A stretch of DNA of 64,000 nucleotides from Claveliimonas bilis (GCF_030296775.1 NZ_AP027742.1:2232001-2296000), one strand, 5' to 3'; shown: positions 34,567 to 43,814, counted from the first letter of the stretch. Translations and numbers: made by a program. The notes: generated from the sequence alone by a model not told the origin.

Positions 34567-34580
34567 GTTAGATGTCTAAC
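34567..34580. promoter_or_regulatory. MarR-type operator
   Basis: GTTAGA-TG-TCTAAC is a perfect inverted repeat just downstream of the -10 box and 18 bases before the marR start codon. A second symmetric element, TAGTG-N5-CACTA, lies between the -35 and -10 boxes (34592-34606). Confidence 0.65.
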
Positions 34581-34584
34581 GGTT

Positions 34585-34613
34585 ATTTTAGTAGTGTTGA
34601 TCACTAAAGTCAA
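34585..34613 (-). promoter_or_regulatory. Promoter of the marR-ABC-ABC operon
   Basis: Minus-strand TTGACT (34613-34608), 17 bases, TAAAAT (34590-34585). Confidence 0.72.
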
Positions 34614-34691
34614 CGTATAAAGACTAATTTTTATTATCTTCTTATACTTTTCACAAAAAATTTATTAAATATCTAATCAAAAAATGCAATT

Positions 34692-34726
34692 TGGCACGTA
34701 ACACTTTTAAAAAATGTTACGTGCCA
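34692..34726. repeat. 35-base hairpin, second copy of the ACGTAACACTTTT palindrome
   Basis: Arms TGGCACGTAACACTTTT and AAAAATGTTACGTGCCA pair with one mismatch. Compared with 13429-13485 the stem base GGGAC/GTCCC is replaced by GGCAC/GTGCC, keeping the pairing. Short T-runs follow at some distance on both strands, so it may serve as terminator for the gene ending at 34740. Confidence 0.75.
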
Positions 34727-34739
34727 TGTTATTTTTTTA

Positions 34740-35345
34740 TCAATCTATATCTTCTTCTGCTATTTTGCTTTTCGCATCCGGTTCTCCCTGTACCAGGTGA
34801 AGATGCCGGATTCTCTCTTCCAGCCCCCGCTCCACAATGTACTGATATACGCTCTTGGGAACCAGATGCTCCCACTCCTCTCCGGTGGCAATACAGCTTC
34901 TCACCCATGTGCCGGTCACTCCGGCTTCTTCCTTTGTCCGCCTCCAGAGTACTTCTGTTTTCAGCCCCAGGCTGTTTAAGATTTTCAGCTTTTCTTCTTC
35001 CCAGCCATCGCAGATTCCCAGATAGTACACGCCATCCTCTGGGACGTACTGTGTAATATACTCCGGGCGGTTAATGGGAAACGGCATAATCTCATACTCT
35101 GATGCCGGCACTCCAAATTCTTCCATCGCCAGGCGTATCATCTCATACCGTTCCAGATAGGTCAGCGGATTTGCGCCTCTTGTGGAGCGGTTTTCATCGT
35201 TGACCGATTCCCGCACATAGGACGGGTCCGGATTAGTAATCCCAATATATAGCTTTTGGCACCGCATTTTTGCTGCCAGCAGATATTCCATATGTTTCAG
35301 GTGCAGAACCTGAAATCTTGCATTTACAACCCCTTTTTCTACCAT
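34740..35345 (-). CDS. Nucleotidylyltransferase-fold protein resembling archaeal-type NMN adenylyltransferase
   Basis: A 201-residue protein. NARFQVLHLKHMEYL at residues 8-22 is a variant HxGH motif (His15-Leu-Lys-His18) and GVTGTWVRS near 143-151 resembles the ISGTxxR motif. Together they mark an adenylyl/cytidylyl-transferase fold with N-terminal similarity to archaeal NadM. Lys in place of Gly within HxGH is unusual. Possible roles are NMN adenylylation or another nucleotidyl transfer; not decided. The start at 35345 follows GGAGGAG. Divergent from the Crp/Fnr gene. Confidence 0.65.
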   Translation of the reverse strand: MVEKGVVNARFQVLHLKHMEYLLAAKMRCQKLYIGITNPDPSYVRESVNDENRSTRGANPLTYLERYEMIRLAMEEFGVPASEYEIMPFPINRPEYITQYVPEDGVYYLGICDGWEEEKLKILNSLGLKTEVLWRRTKEEAGVTGTWVRSCIATGEEWEHLVPKSVYQYIVERGLEERIRHLHLVQGEPDAKSKIAEEDID

Positions 35346-35457
35346 AGCTGATTCTCTCCTCCTGTTTTCTTCTTCCCAGTATACTCTGCCTGGCAATGAA
35401 ATGCAACCAGACACACTCTCCCTTACAAATACAGCCGGAAATCTCACCCGATTACGG

Positions 35458-35486
35458 TTGCCAGGTTCCTTTTCCTATATTAAAAT
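35458..35486 (+). promoter_or_regulatory. Promoter of the Crp/Fnr regulator gene
   Basis: TTGCCA (35458-35463), 17 bases, TAAAAT (35481-35486), 55 bases before the start codon, which has AAGGAGG upstream. Confidence 0.55.
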
Positions 35487-35541
35487 AATATATAACGCCA
35501 GTAAAGGGTGATTCCATTCAAGATAAAAAGGAGGTCTCTTT

Positions 35542-36216
35542 ATGCTTCAAAGTGAGCAGCAGACTTATATTGAAACTTCTCTTCCCTTTTGGGATAAACT
35601 GACTTCTTCCGAAAAAAATATCGTGCTGCAAAATGCAGCCTTTTCTTTCTACAAAAAAGGAGAATCCATTCACAGCGCCGAGTACAAATGCCTCGGGCTT
35701 CTCCTTGTAAAATCCGGTTCGCTCCGCGTATATATTCTATCGGAGGATGGCAGAGAGATTACGCTGTACCGTATCCAGGAAGGGGAACTCTGTGTCCTTT
35801 CTGCTTCCTGTGTCCTTCAATCCATCACATTTGACGTATACATTGACGCTGTGACAGACTGTGAACTCCTTCAGATCAGTTCTTCAGCCATTGCACTTCT
35901 GATGCACGACAACATCTATGTGGAGGCCTTTGCATACCGTGCAATTACAGAACGATTCTCTGATGTCATGTGGGCAATGCAGCAGATTCTGTTTATGAGC
36001 TTTGACCGGCGCCTCGCCATCTTCCTACTGGATGAATCTGCTTCATTAAAATCCGATGAACTCCATATGACCCACGAAGAGATCGCCCGGCTGATGGGAA
36101 GCGCAAGAGAGGTAGTCACCCGTATGCTGAAATATTTCTCTTCAGAAGGGTATGTCGAACTGTCCCGGGGCATGGTAAAACTCACAAACAAAGCCGCCCT
36201 GCGGCGACTTTGCTGA
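35542..36216 (+). CDS. Crp/Fnr family transcriptional regulator
   Basis: A 224-residue protein. The N-terminal cyclic-nucleotide-binding-like barrel contains KSGSLRVYILSEDGREITLYRI and GELCVLSASCVLQS, whose two cysteines resemble redox-sensing variants of the family. A dimer helix and a C-terminal winged helix follow (MTHEEIARLMGSAREVVTRMLKYF). The cAMP-binding arginine signature is absent, so a redox or other ligand is likelier. Targets unknown; the divergent nucleotidylyltransferase gene is one candidate. Confidence 0.88.
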   Translation: MLQSEQQTYIETSLPFWDKLTSSEKNIVLQNAAFSFYKKGESIHSAEYKCLGLLLVKSGSLRVYILSEDGREITLYRIQEGELCVLSASCVLQSITFDVYIDAVTDCELLQISSSAIALLMHDNIYVEAFAYRAITERFSDVMWAMQQILFMSFDRRLAIFLLDESASLKSDELHMTHEEIARLMGSAREVVTRMLKYFSSEGYVELSRGMVKLTNKAALRRLC

Positions 36217-36252
36217 TTTTCTGTTCAAATAAAGAAAAAGGCTTTTGTACGA

Positions 36253-36945
36253 TTACACATATGTTCCGCCAGAAGGAACTACAGCTCCTCCGGAGTCAAT
36301 TCCCATCAACGCGCTGACGATCGTCCACATAAGACGGAAAAGCCAGTTTCCCACGGAGTTCATGGGATAACTTAAGGCTCCGCTCATCAGAAGGACTACC
36401 AGGATCAAAGTCCGGTAGGGGCGTATTCTCGCGTAAAAATATGCCACTTTTGGGTAAATCTGTTCCAGTACATTGGAGCCGTCCAGCGGCGGAAACGGGA
36501 TCAGATTGAACACGCCAAGACCGATATTCATCTGCACAGAATAGTAACAGAGCAAAAAACCTGTCTGCGCAAACGCCGAGTCCTCTCCTCCGTATACCGC
36601 AAAGAGCATGCACAGCACGAGAGACAGAAAGGCTATAATAAAGTTCATAACGGGTCCCGCAAGGGACACCAGTATGATTCCTTTCCTTCTGTCTTTATAG
36701 TATCTGGTATTGATCCTTACCGGTTTTGCCCATCCCACATGGAAGAAGATGAGGCAAAGCGTTCCCGCCAGATCCAGGTGCTTCAGCGGATTCAGGGACA
36801 TTCTCCCTTCAAGCCTTGGAGTGGGATCTCCCAGTTTTTCAGACACCCACCCATGTGCATATTCGTGAAATGTTATGGCAATTAAAATTACCGGAACGGT
36901 GTAGAGCAGAGCTCTCAACTGCTCTAAATAATATTGAAATACCAT
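36253..36945 (-). CDS. Site-2 protease family (M50) membrane metalloprotease
   Basis: A 230-residue membrane protein. The zinc motif HEYAH (residues 27-31) lies in the first helix, and NLIPFPPLDGS supplies the third zinc ligand (LDG). This is the compact M50 form without PDZ domain. It cuts peptide bonds within membranes. Starts two bases after the ftsH stop codon, so two membrane proteases are co-transcribed. Substrate unknown. Confidence 0.9.
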   Translation of the reverse strand: MVFQYYLEQLRALLYTVPVILIAITFHEYAHGWVSEKLGDPTPRLEGRMSLNPLKHLDLAGTLCLIFFHVGWAKPVRINTRYYKDRRKGIILVSLAGPVMNFIIAFLSLVLCMLFAVYGGEDSAFAQTGFLLCYYSVQMNIGLGVFNLIPFPPLDGSNVLEQIYPKVAYFYARIRPYRTLILVVLLMSGALSYPMNSVGNWLFRLMWTIVSALMGIDSGGAVVPSGGTYV

Positions 36946-36947
36946 TT

Positions 36948-38774
36948 CTATTCATCCTTTTTGAGCAAAATCTTCATAAATTCTTCCCCGGTTATGGTCT
37001 CCCTCTCATAGAGATACTGTGCGATCTCATCCAGCTTCTTTTTGTTTTCCCGAATGATATTCGCAGCTTTTTCATATTGTTCTTTTACCACATCTACTAC
37101 CTTTTTGTCAATTTGTGTCTGAGTTTCCGGGGAACATGCAAGTGAAGTATCACCTCCAAGATACTGGTTCGTCCGGGTTTCCATGGCCACCATTCCGAAC
37201 TCCTCATTCATTCCGTATCTTGTGATCATGGCTCTCGCAAGCTTTGTCGCCTGCTCAATATCATTGGATGCTCCTGTTGTAATAGAATGAAATACTATTT
37301 CTTCTGCCGCCCTTCCTGCTGTCAGAGTTGCGATCTTATTTTCAATTTCTTCCTTGCTCATCAGATAATGATTTCCCTCATCTACCTGCATAGTATATCC
37401 GAGGGCGCCGGATGTACGGGGCACGATCGTAATCTTCTGAACCGGAGCAGACTGTGTCTGCATTGCTGCAACGAGGGCATGGCCTACTTCGTGGTAAGAT
37501 ACGATCAATTTCTCTTTGTCTGTCAGAATCGCATTTTTCTTCTGGTATCCGGCAATGACAACCTCAATACTTTCTTCCAGATCACTCTGTGTTGCAAACT
37601 TTCTTCCCTCTCTCACGGCCCGAAGCGCCGCCTCATTGACAATATTTGCCAGTTCCGCCCCTGAAGCTCCCGAAGCCATACGCGCAATTTTATTAAAATC
37701 TACATCTCCGGCAACTTTTATCTTCTTGGCATGTACTCTTAAAATGTCCTCCCGCCCTTTCAGGTCCGGAAGTTCAACAGGTACTCTTCTGTCAAACCGG
37801 CCCGGTCTTAAAAGTGCCGGATCCAGAGATTCCGGTCGGTTTGTGGCAGCCAGTATGATAACGCCGGTATTTTCCTCAAATCCGTCCATCTCTGTCAGCA
37901 GCTGATTCAATGTCTGCTCTCTCTCGTCGTTTCCTCCGATCTGTCCATCCCTCTTTTTACCGATGGCGTCAATCTCATCAATGAATACAATACAGGGAGC
38001 TTTTTCCTTTGCCTGACTGAACAGATCTCTCACCTTTGATGCCCCCATCCCCACAAACATTTCCACAAATTCGGATCCTGAAATAGAAAAGAAGGGAACA
38101 CTGGCCTCCCCTGCAACTGCCTTGGCAAGCATGGTTTTTCCTGTTCCCGGAGGGCCTACAAGAAGGATCCCTTTCGGCATGGAAGCCCCAATTTCTTTAT
38201 ATTTCCCGGGATTGTGCAGATATTCCACAATCTCCGTCAGATTTTCTTTCGCTTCATCCTCCCCTGCCACATCTGTAAATTTGATCCCTTCCGTAGAATT
38301 CACATAAATTTTGGCATTACTTTTTCCCATGCCAAACATCATGGAATTAGCTCCCCCTGCCTTTTTAGTAAGTTTACGGGACATATACTGTCCGATCAGA
38401 ATAAAGATTACCAGAGGAATGATCCAGGAAAGCAGCGCACTTAAAACCGGAGAGGTCTGGCGGATTTCTTCCCCATAAAACGAAATTCCCGCATCATACA
38501 GTCTCTGAGTCAGCTGGTCGTCCTCTACCATAGCGGTCTTATAGACTGCTGTCTCGTCCTCGTCTGTAAACAAAATAGTATTTTCCTGCTGCTGGATCTC
38601 TACCTTTCCTATCTTTCCTTCTTCTGTCATAGATATAAATGTACCATAGTCTACTTCTTTGATCTGTCTTTCTGAAATCCATGGCATTGCCAACAGATTA
38701 AAGAGAAGCAGTACAATAATAACAATCGTATAGTAATAAATCAGTGGTTTCTTCGGTGATTTTACCTGCTGCAT
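36948..38774 (-). CDS. ftsH: ATP-dependent zinc metalloprotease FtsH
   Basis: A 608-residue protein with two helices (about 12-32 and 110-130) flanking a short external domain, an AAA+ module with Walker A GPPGTGKT (207-214), Walker [12 protein letters not shown] and [21 protein letters not shown], then a zinc protease with HEVGH (428-432). It degrades misfolded membrane and regulatory proteins. GGAGGG upstream fixes the start at 38774, excluding the frame from 38801. Forms an operon with the M50 gene downstream and an unknown gene upstream. Confidence 0.96.
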   Translation of the reverse strand: MQQVKSPKKPLIYYYTIVIIVLLLFNLLAMPWISERQIKEVDYGTFISMTEEGKIGKVEIQQQENTILFTDEDETAVYKTAMVEDDQLTQRLYDAGISFYGEEIRQTSPVLSALLSWIIPLVIFILIGQYMSRKLTKKAGGANSMMFGMGKSNAKIYVNSTEGIKFTDVAGEDEAKENLTEIVEYLHNPGKYKEIGASMPKGILLVGPPGTGKTMLAKAVAGEASVPFFSISGSEFVEMFVGMGASKVRDLFSQAKEKAPCIVFIDEIDAIGKKRDGQIGGNDEREQTLNQLLTEMDGFEENTGVIILAATNRPESLDPALLRPGRFDRRVPVELPDLKGREDILRVHAKKIKVAGDVDFNKIARMASGASGAELANIVNEAALRAVREGRKFATQSDLEESIEVVIAGYQKKNAILTDKEKLIVSYHEVGHALVAAMQTQSAPVQKITIVPRTSGALGYTMQVDEGNHYLMSKEEIENKIATLTAGRAAEEIVFHSITTGASNDIEQATKLARAMITRYGMNEEFGMVAMETRTNQYLGGDTSLACSPETQTQIDKKVVDVVKEQYEKAANIIRENKKKLDEIAQYLYERETITGEEFMKILLKKDE

Positions 38775-38785
38775 ATTTTTCCCTC

Positions 38786-39211
38786 CTACTGTTCTTCGCA
38801 TTTCATCTGTGCGTCAATGGCTGTCAGCGCTGCTAAGAGAGCGTGATTCATTGCCTGTACGGCAAAATCAATACTATATTCCGCATACAGCGTCTTTGCC
38901 TCTGCTTCTTTTTCTACTGTAGTCCCGTCCCCTCCTATGTCGTCTGCTATACTGTCAATAAGCTCTTTTGTGCGGTTCATATATTCCAGCTGTGCTTCAG
39001 CCAGCTTATATACCGCCCGGGAACGGCATCCTTCCATCCTCTGTTCCAGTATATACCCTTGCTTATCACACTCGTTCCGCATCTGGCGCATTTCCTCCAG
39101 GATTCTTCGATGATCCTCATTCTGGCAAACTTTCATTCTTCCCTGAAACTGCTCATACTGACATTCCAGTTCATAAAGCTTTGCCGCAAAAATGCCCTGA
39201 CCGATCTTCAT
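38786..39211 (-). CDS. Unknown helical protein upstream of ftsH
   Basis: A 141-residue protein I do not recognise. It is predicted almost wholly helical with coiled-coil-like stretches (about 10-60 and 70-95), charged, with four to five cysteines and no signal peptide or membrane helix. It ends 11 bases before the ftsH start and runs the same way, so it is likely co-transcribed with ftsH and the M50 gene. Function unknown; an adaptor or substrate role with FtsH would be speculation. Confidence 0.65.
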   Translation of the reverse strand: MKIGQGIFAAKLYELECQYEQFQGRMKVCQNEDHRRILEEMRQMRNECDKQGYILEQRMEGCRSRAVYKLAEAQLEYMNRTKELIDSIADDIGGDGTTVEKEAEAKTLYAEYSIDFAVQAMNHALLAALTAIDAQMKCEEQ

Positions 39212-39321
39212 GCTTCATCCCTCCGTTTCTATTATTTACTTTATCACCTTCTTTTTTCTTCTTCCATTATCAATCTTTTTCAAATGACTAGACAGACTGC
39301 TGCATCTGTAAAGAAGATATC

Positions 39322-39350
39322 TGGACAGCTCTTTTTTTCTATGTTATGAT
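39322..39350 (+). promoter_or_regulatory. Promoter of the TetR gene
   Basis: TGGACA (39322-39327), 17 bases, TATGAT (39345-39350) with TG upstream of the -10. Confidence 0.6.
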
Positions 39351-39437
39351 TTTTCATATTGATGGAGGGCGGGAAAATAACACAGATATAAAAGCAGCTG
39401 TTGTCTTTCAGTGCTTTTACAACAGGAGGAAGTATAC

Positions 39438-39983
39438 TTGACTGAAAATTTGAAAGAAAAAATTGCCCATACCTTTCTCGAAATGACTGGCAAAAAAGGC
39501 ATAGACAAAATCACAATTAAAGACCTGGTAGAGAAATGCGGTATTTCCCGTCAGGCCTTTTACTATCATTTTCGCGATATCCTTGATGTTATCGAATATA
39601 TACTCCAAAGTTCAGCTGATCGTCTTATGGAATGCTGTCTGTCTGCACCCTCTGTCCAGGATGCTCTCTATCTGTTTGTAGACTTTTCCATCGAAAATCA
39701 TACTTTTATCCAGCGCCTCTTAGACTCCCGTCAAAGGGACAGCATGGAAAACTTACTTTTTCACACTTTCCGCAGTTACATGGAAGAAATGTATCAAAAC
39801 AAAGCCTCTGAAATCCCCATCAATTATCATGATTTGAAAGTAGCTTTGGATTTCTATACTTACGGCATTGCCGGGCTTTTAATGGAAAATATCAGCCGGA
39901 ACACCTTGGACAGAACGGTTCTTGCAGATCAGATGTACCGTCTTCTGGCCGGACAGATCATACTCTTCCCTACCGAGAAATAA
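39438..39983 (+). CDS. TetR/AcrR family transcriptional regulator
   Basis: A 181-residue protein. The N-terminal helix-turn-helix TIKDLVEKCGISRQAFYYHFRDILDVIEYIL is typical of TetR regulators; the rest is the all-helical ligand/dimer domain, close to the TetR_C_33-like group seen in Firmicutes. TTG at 39438 is chosen because AGGAGG lies eight bases before it; the GTG at 39411 has no site. The convergent P1 peptidase gene is not an obvious target. Confidence 0.85.
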   Translation: MTENLKEKIAHTFLEMTGKKGIDKITIKDLVEKCGISRQAFYYHFRDILDVIEYILQSSADRLMECCLSAPSVQDALYLFVDFSIENHTFIQRLLDSRQRDSMENLLFHTFRSYMEEMYQNKASEIPINYHDLKVALDFYTYGIAGLLMENISRNTLDRTVLADQMYRLLAGQIILFPTEK

Positions 39984-40009
39984 AATGTTCCGGCTCTATA
40001 CTTTTCCGA

Positions 40010-41023
40010 TTATTTTATCCTTTGTAAAATATCTTCCGCAGCCGGTACTCCGTGCAGGCTCTTTGCCGAAAGGACCGCTCTATTTACCGCATTTTCCATT
40101 GCATGGACCGCAAGGAGACTTACCATATCTACATTGGCATTTATCCGGCTGCTTCCAACTGCTGCCGCATAAATGCTGTCGCCGTCAGCAGATGTATGCA
40201 CAGGGCGGATCGTTCTGGCATATCCGTTATGGGAAGCAGATGCCACTCGCTTTAACTGCATTTTATTCAGATCTGCATTACAGATGACGATTCCAATGGT
40301 GGTGTTTGCGGTAAAGAGATTGTCCCCTTCCTGCTGCGCAATGCCGGACAGCAATGCCTGCTCGCCATCTTCGAATCCGTCTCCTTTTCCATTCCGCATG
40401 CCTGCTATCTTCTCATGAGTCTTACTGTCATAGATGTCTCCCAGAGCATTTACCACAACAAGAGCTCCTACTTTCAATTCTCCTGCCTGCACAGCGTAGC
40501 TTCCAAGACCTGATTTCATCATCCGCTCTGCTCCCATAGCCTTTCCGACAGTAGCTCCTGTTCCTGCACCTACATTTCCCATTGCAGTCCTTTGATCCCT
40601 TTCGTAAGCATCCTGGCAGGCCAGATATCCCATCTGAAGATCCGGACGCACATCGGCACGCCCGATCCCCAGATCATAAATACAGGACTGGCAGATCAGG
40701 GGAACCTTGGCGTACCCGGTCTCAAATCCGACTCCTTTTTCTTCCAGAAATTTCGCTGCGCCGCATCCGGCTTCCAGGCCAAAGGCGCTTCCTCCACTCA
40801 GTACGATGGCATGGATCATCTCTGTGGAAGCCAGCGGCTCCAGAAGAGCGCTCTCTCTGGACGCCGGTCCTCCTCCTCTTATATCTACAGCCGCTGCCAT
40901 TCCTTCTTCGGCAATCAGAACAGTACAGCCTGTCGCTGCCTCCTCGTCGGAAGCATGTCCGATCCGTATTCCCTCAAACTCTGCAAGGGAAATCTCCTTT
41001 GTCTTAAATGATTCTTCTTTCAT
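40010..41023 (-). CDS. P1 family peptidase (DmpA/NylC-like, self-processing)
   Basis: A 337-residue Ntn-type hydrolase. Landmarks are GIRIGHASDEEAATGCTVLI, AVDIRGGGPASRESALLEP, LSGGSAFGLEAGCGAAKFLEEKG and GNVGAGTGATVGKAMG. The likely autocleavage point is Asn240-Thr241 in FTANTTIGIVICN, so Thr would be the nucleophile, as in NylC; DmpA uses Ser. Family members cleave N-terminal amino acids or amide bonds; the natural substrate is not known. AAAGGAATG precedes the ATG. Confidence 0.88.
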   Translation of the reverse strand: MKEESFKTKEISLAEFEGIRIGHASDEEAATGCTVLIAEEGMAAAVDIRGGGPASRESALLEPLASTEMIHAIVLSGGSAFGLEAGCGAAKFLEEKGVGFETGYAKVPLICQSCIYDLGIGRADVRPDLQMGYLACQDAYERDQRTAMGNVGAGTGATVGKAMGAERMMKSGLGSYAVQAGELKVGALVVVNALGDIYDSKTHEKIAGMRNGKGDGFEDGEQALLSGIAQQEGDNLFTANTTIGIVICNADLNKMQLKRVASASHNGYARTIRPVHTSADGDSIYAAAVGSSRINANVDMVSLLAVHAMENAVNRAVLSAKSLHGVPAAEDILQRIK

Positions 41024-41058
41024 TATACGGTCATTCCTTTCTGCTCTGGGGCCTTCTC

Positions 41059-41274
41059 TTACTCTGCCGTGCAGCTTACCGGTTCATAGCCGGCTTCTTT
41101 CACCGCGTCCATCAGAACCTGATCAGCCACATCTGCCGACAGCTCTACTTCAGCCTGCTTTTTGTCAAGATCGACCTGGGCGCTTTTTACGCCTTCTACT
41201 GCTGCAAGTGCTTTTTCCACATGCATTTTACAGTGTGCACACATCATACCTTCTACAATCAGTTTCTTTTTCAT
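41059..41274 (-). CDS. Possible internally initiated CopZ-like copper chaperone
   Basis: In frame within the copper ATPase gene, ATG at 41274 begins a 71-residue protein of typical CopZ length and layout (MKKKLIVEGMMCAHC...). AAAGGAAG lies about seven bases before this ATG, and a second ATG is at 41280. If used, the cell would make both the ATPase fusion and a free chaperone from one gene. Seen: the site and spacing. Inferred: its use. Confidence 0.45.
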   Translation of the reverse strand: MKKKLIVEGMMCAHCKMHVEKALAAVEGVKSAQVDLDKKQAEVELSADVADQVLMDAVKEAGYEPVSCTAE

Positions 41275-43695
41275 GACCATACTTCCTTTCTCATTTTCAT
41301 CTTGGTTTTTATTCTGCATATCCACGTCAGCGGCCTGCATATCTGCGCCGGCTGCCTCCTGAATCTTGCTTTCTCTTTCATTTTCACTGCGGCTGGGCCC
41401 AAAAAGCCGGAGCCTTAAGGCATTGGTAACAACGCACACAGAGCTTAGGCTCATGGCTGCCGAACCGATCATCGGACTTAGGCGAAGTCCGAAAGCCGGG
41501 AACAGTGCTCCGGCCGCCACGGGGATCCCCAGAATATTATAGAAAAATGCCCAGAAAAGATTCATGTGTATATTGCGGATCACCGACTTGCTAAGTTCAA
41601 TCGCAGTCACCACATCCTGAAGAGAATCCTTCATCAATACCACATCAGCTGATTCAATGGCAATATCCGTACCTGCCCCAATGGCAATACCGATGTCTGC
41701 CCGTGTCAGAGCCGGCGCATCATTGATTCCGTCTCCCACCATGGCAACCTTATGCCCTCTCTCCTGATAAGAGCGGACACACGCCTCCTTTTCCGTCGGA
41801 AGCACATCAGACACAGCTTCTTCAATATCCAGCTCCTGGCGGATCGCTTCAGCAGTCACCTTGTTGTCTCCGGTCAGCATGACAACATGAAGGCCCATTT
41901 CCCGGAATTTCCGGATTGCCTCACGGCTGGAATCCCGGACGGTATCTGCCACGGCAATAATACCGGCAGCACGTCCTTCTCTTGCGAAAAGAAGAGGTGT
42001 CTTTCCCTGAGATGCAAATTTCTCCATCTTGTTTTGCACTTCTTTGGCGTCCACTCCTTCTCCCAGCGTCTGTTCTTCCTTCATAAACGCCAGATTCCCG
42101 GCTATATAACTTTGTCCCTTTACCTCTGCACGAACTCCCCGGCCGGCTGTTGCTTCAAAATTCTTAACTTCCGGAATGTCCAACCCATCTCTTTTTGCCT
42201 TCTCCACAACTGCCTGTGCAAGAGGATGTTCGCTCCCTGCTTCCACCGCTGCTGCCTGGGCAAGAAATTCCTGTACTTCCATACTCTCATCTAAGAGTTC
42301 AATGTCTGTCACCTGGGGATGCCCGGAAGTGATCGTTCCCGTCTTATCCAAAATGACCGTATCAATGGAGTGAAGATTTTCCAGACTTTCTGCTGATTTC
42401 ACTAAAATACCGTACTCCGCCGCTTTTCCGGTTCCTACCATGATCGCCACGGGCGTTGCCAGTCCAAGGGCACAGGGGCAGGAAATCACCAGAACTGCTA
42501 TGGCATTGGAAAGAGCAAATTCAAAGGTCTGGCCAGCCAGGATCCATACCACAGCTGTCAAAACAGCAATTCCGATCACCACAGGAACAAAAATGCCGCT
42601 GACCTTATCAGCCATTCTTGCAATCGGGGCTTTGGAATTTCCCGCTTCATCCACCAGACGGATAATCTGGGAAAGAGTAGTATCCTCCCCTACTTTAGAA
42701 GCCTGGAACCGGAAGGTTCCGTTTTTATTTATGGTGGCGGAAATCACTGTATCGCCGGGCTGTTTCTCCACCGGTATACTCTCGCCTGTAATCGCCGCCT
42801 GATCCACATAGCCATACCCCTCTGTCACAATACCATCTACCGGTATGCTCTCTCCGGGGCGTATCACTACTGTGTCACCTGCCGCTACCTGCTCTGCCGG
42901 AATTGTCATCTCTTTGCCGTCCCGGAGGACCACTGCATTTTTCGGCGCCAGATCCACCAGCTTTCCAAGAGCATCCGAAGTCTTGGATTTCGAGCGGGCT
43001 TCCAGATATTTTCCCACTGTCACAAGGGTCAGTATCATCGCTGAAGATTCAAAGTAAAGGGCATGTGCGTACTCGTGCACCAGTGCCATGTCCTGATGAC
43101 CGAATCCATACGCCATGCGGTACATGGCAAACAGTCCGTAAACCAGAGAGGCTCCCGATCCGATGGCTACCAGCGAGTCCATATTGGGAGCGCGCTTTAC
43201 CAGTGCTTTCAGCCCTACTTTGTAAAATTTTCGGTTCAGTACAAGAATCGGAATCGTGAGAATAAGCTGTGTCAGAGCTGAGATCATCGCATTTTCCATA
43301 CCTGTCAATATTCCAGGTACCGGAAGTCCCATCATCGCTCCCATGGCTACATACATCAGCGGAATCAGCAGAATAACCGAAGCGGTCAGACGTACTTTCA
43401 TACTCCGTCGTTCCTCCTCAGCCCGGCTTTGCCGGCTCTCCCATTCACTCCGGAATCCTCCGGACCGGTCTTTTGCATCTGCCCCTGTCAGGGAGGCGCC
43501 GTAGCCAATTCCCTGCACGGACTGCAGAATCGTTTCTCTATCCAGTTTCGTCTCATCATAACGAACTGTCATCTGATTGGCAAGGAGGCTGACATCTACC
43601 TCCTCCACCCCTTCTAATTTCTGTACACATCGGGTTACATTTGCCTGGCAAGCTGCGCAGGTCATCCCGGTAACATTATATTTTTCTTTCTTCAT
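41059..43695 (-). CDS. copA: Copper-transporting P1B-type ATPase with C-terminal CopZ-like domain
   Basis: An 878-residue copper pump. N-terminal metal-binding domain GMTCAACQANV (Cys13, Cys16), eight helices with CPC in SCPCALGLATP, phosphorylation motif DKTGTIT, HP in GSEHPLAQAV and hinge GDGINDAP. It pumps Cu(I) out of the cell. After the last helix a hydrophilic linker leads to a second, complete heavy-metal domain (last 71 residues, EGMMCAHCKMHVEKAL). The position of this domain at the C-terminus is unusual for CopA. The ATG at 43695 follows AAGGAGA; the upstream ATG at 43719 lies within the operator, so it is rejected. Confidence 0.93.
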   Translation of the reverse strand: MKKEKYNVTGMTCAACQANVTRCVQKLEGVEEVDVSLLANQMTVRYDETKLDRETILQSVQGIGYGASLTGADAKDRSGGFRSEWESRQSRAEEERRSMKVRLTASVILLIPLMYVAMGAMMGLPVPGILTGMENAMISALTQLILTIPILVLNRKFYKVGLKALVKRAPNMDSLVAIGSGASLVYGLFAMYRMAYGFGHQDMALVHEYAHALYFESSAMILTLVTVGKYLEARSKSKTSDALGKLVDLAPKNAVVLRDGKEMTIPAEQVAAGDTVVIRPGESIPVDGIVTEGYGYVDQAAITGESIPVEKQPGDTVISATINKNGTFRFQASKVGEDTTLSQIIRLVDEAGNSKAPIARMADKVSGIFVPVVIGIAVLTAVVWILAGQTFEFALSNAIAVLVISCPCALGLATPVAIMVGTGKAAEYGILVKSAESLENLHSIDTVILDKTGTITSGHPQVTDIELLDESMEVQEFLAQAAAVEAGSEHPLAQAVVEKAKRDGLDIPEVKNFEATAGRGVRAEVKGQSYIAGNLAFMKEEQTLGEGVDAKEVQNKMEKFASQGKTPLLFAREGRAAGIIAVADTVRDSSREAIRKFREMGLHVVMLTGDNKVTAEAIRQELDIEEAVSDVLPTEKEACVRSYQERGHKVAMVGDGINDAPALTRADIGIAIGAGTDIAIESADVVLMKDSLQDVVTAIELSKSVIRNIHMNLFWAFFYNILGIPVAAGALFPAFGLRLSPMIGSAAMSLSSVCVVTNALRLRLFGPSRSENERESKIQEAAGADMQAADVDMQNKNQDENEKGSMVMKKKLIVEGMMCAHCKMHVEKALAAVEGVKSAQVDLDKKQAEVELSADVADQVLMDAVKEAGYEPVSCTAE

Positions 43696-43717
43696 CTGCC
43701 AGGGTCTCCTTTCTTTC

Positions 43718-43734
43718 ATACCCCCTAGTGGTAT
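43718..43734. promoter_or_regulatory. CsoR-like copper operator
   Basis: ATACCCCCTAGTGGTAT is an imperfect inverted repeat with the C/G-rich core of CsoR operators. It sits 10 bases downstream of the -10 box, at the expected transcription start of the copper ATPase gene. No csoR gene is in the window. Confidence 0.6.
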
Positions 43735-43743
43735 TTCTTCTAT

Positions 43744-43772
43744 ATTATATACCCTGCCAGCGTATTTTGCAA
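43744..43772 (-). promoter_or_regulatory. Promoter of the copper ATPase gene
   Basis: Minus-strand TTGCAA (43772-43767), 17 bases, TATAAT (43749-43744). Confidence 0.75.
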
Positions 43773-43814
43773 TACTTCTTCTGTGTATTTTTTGAAAACC
43801 ATTCTCACTTTATT

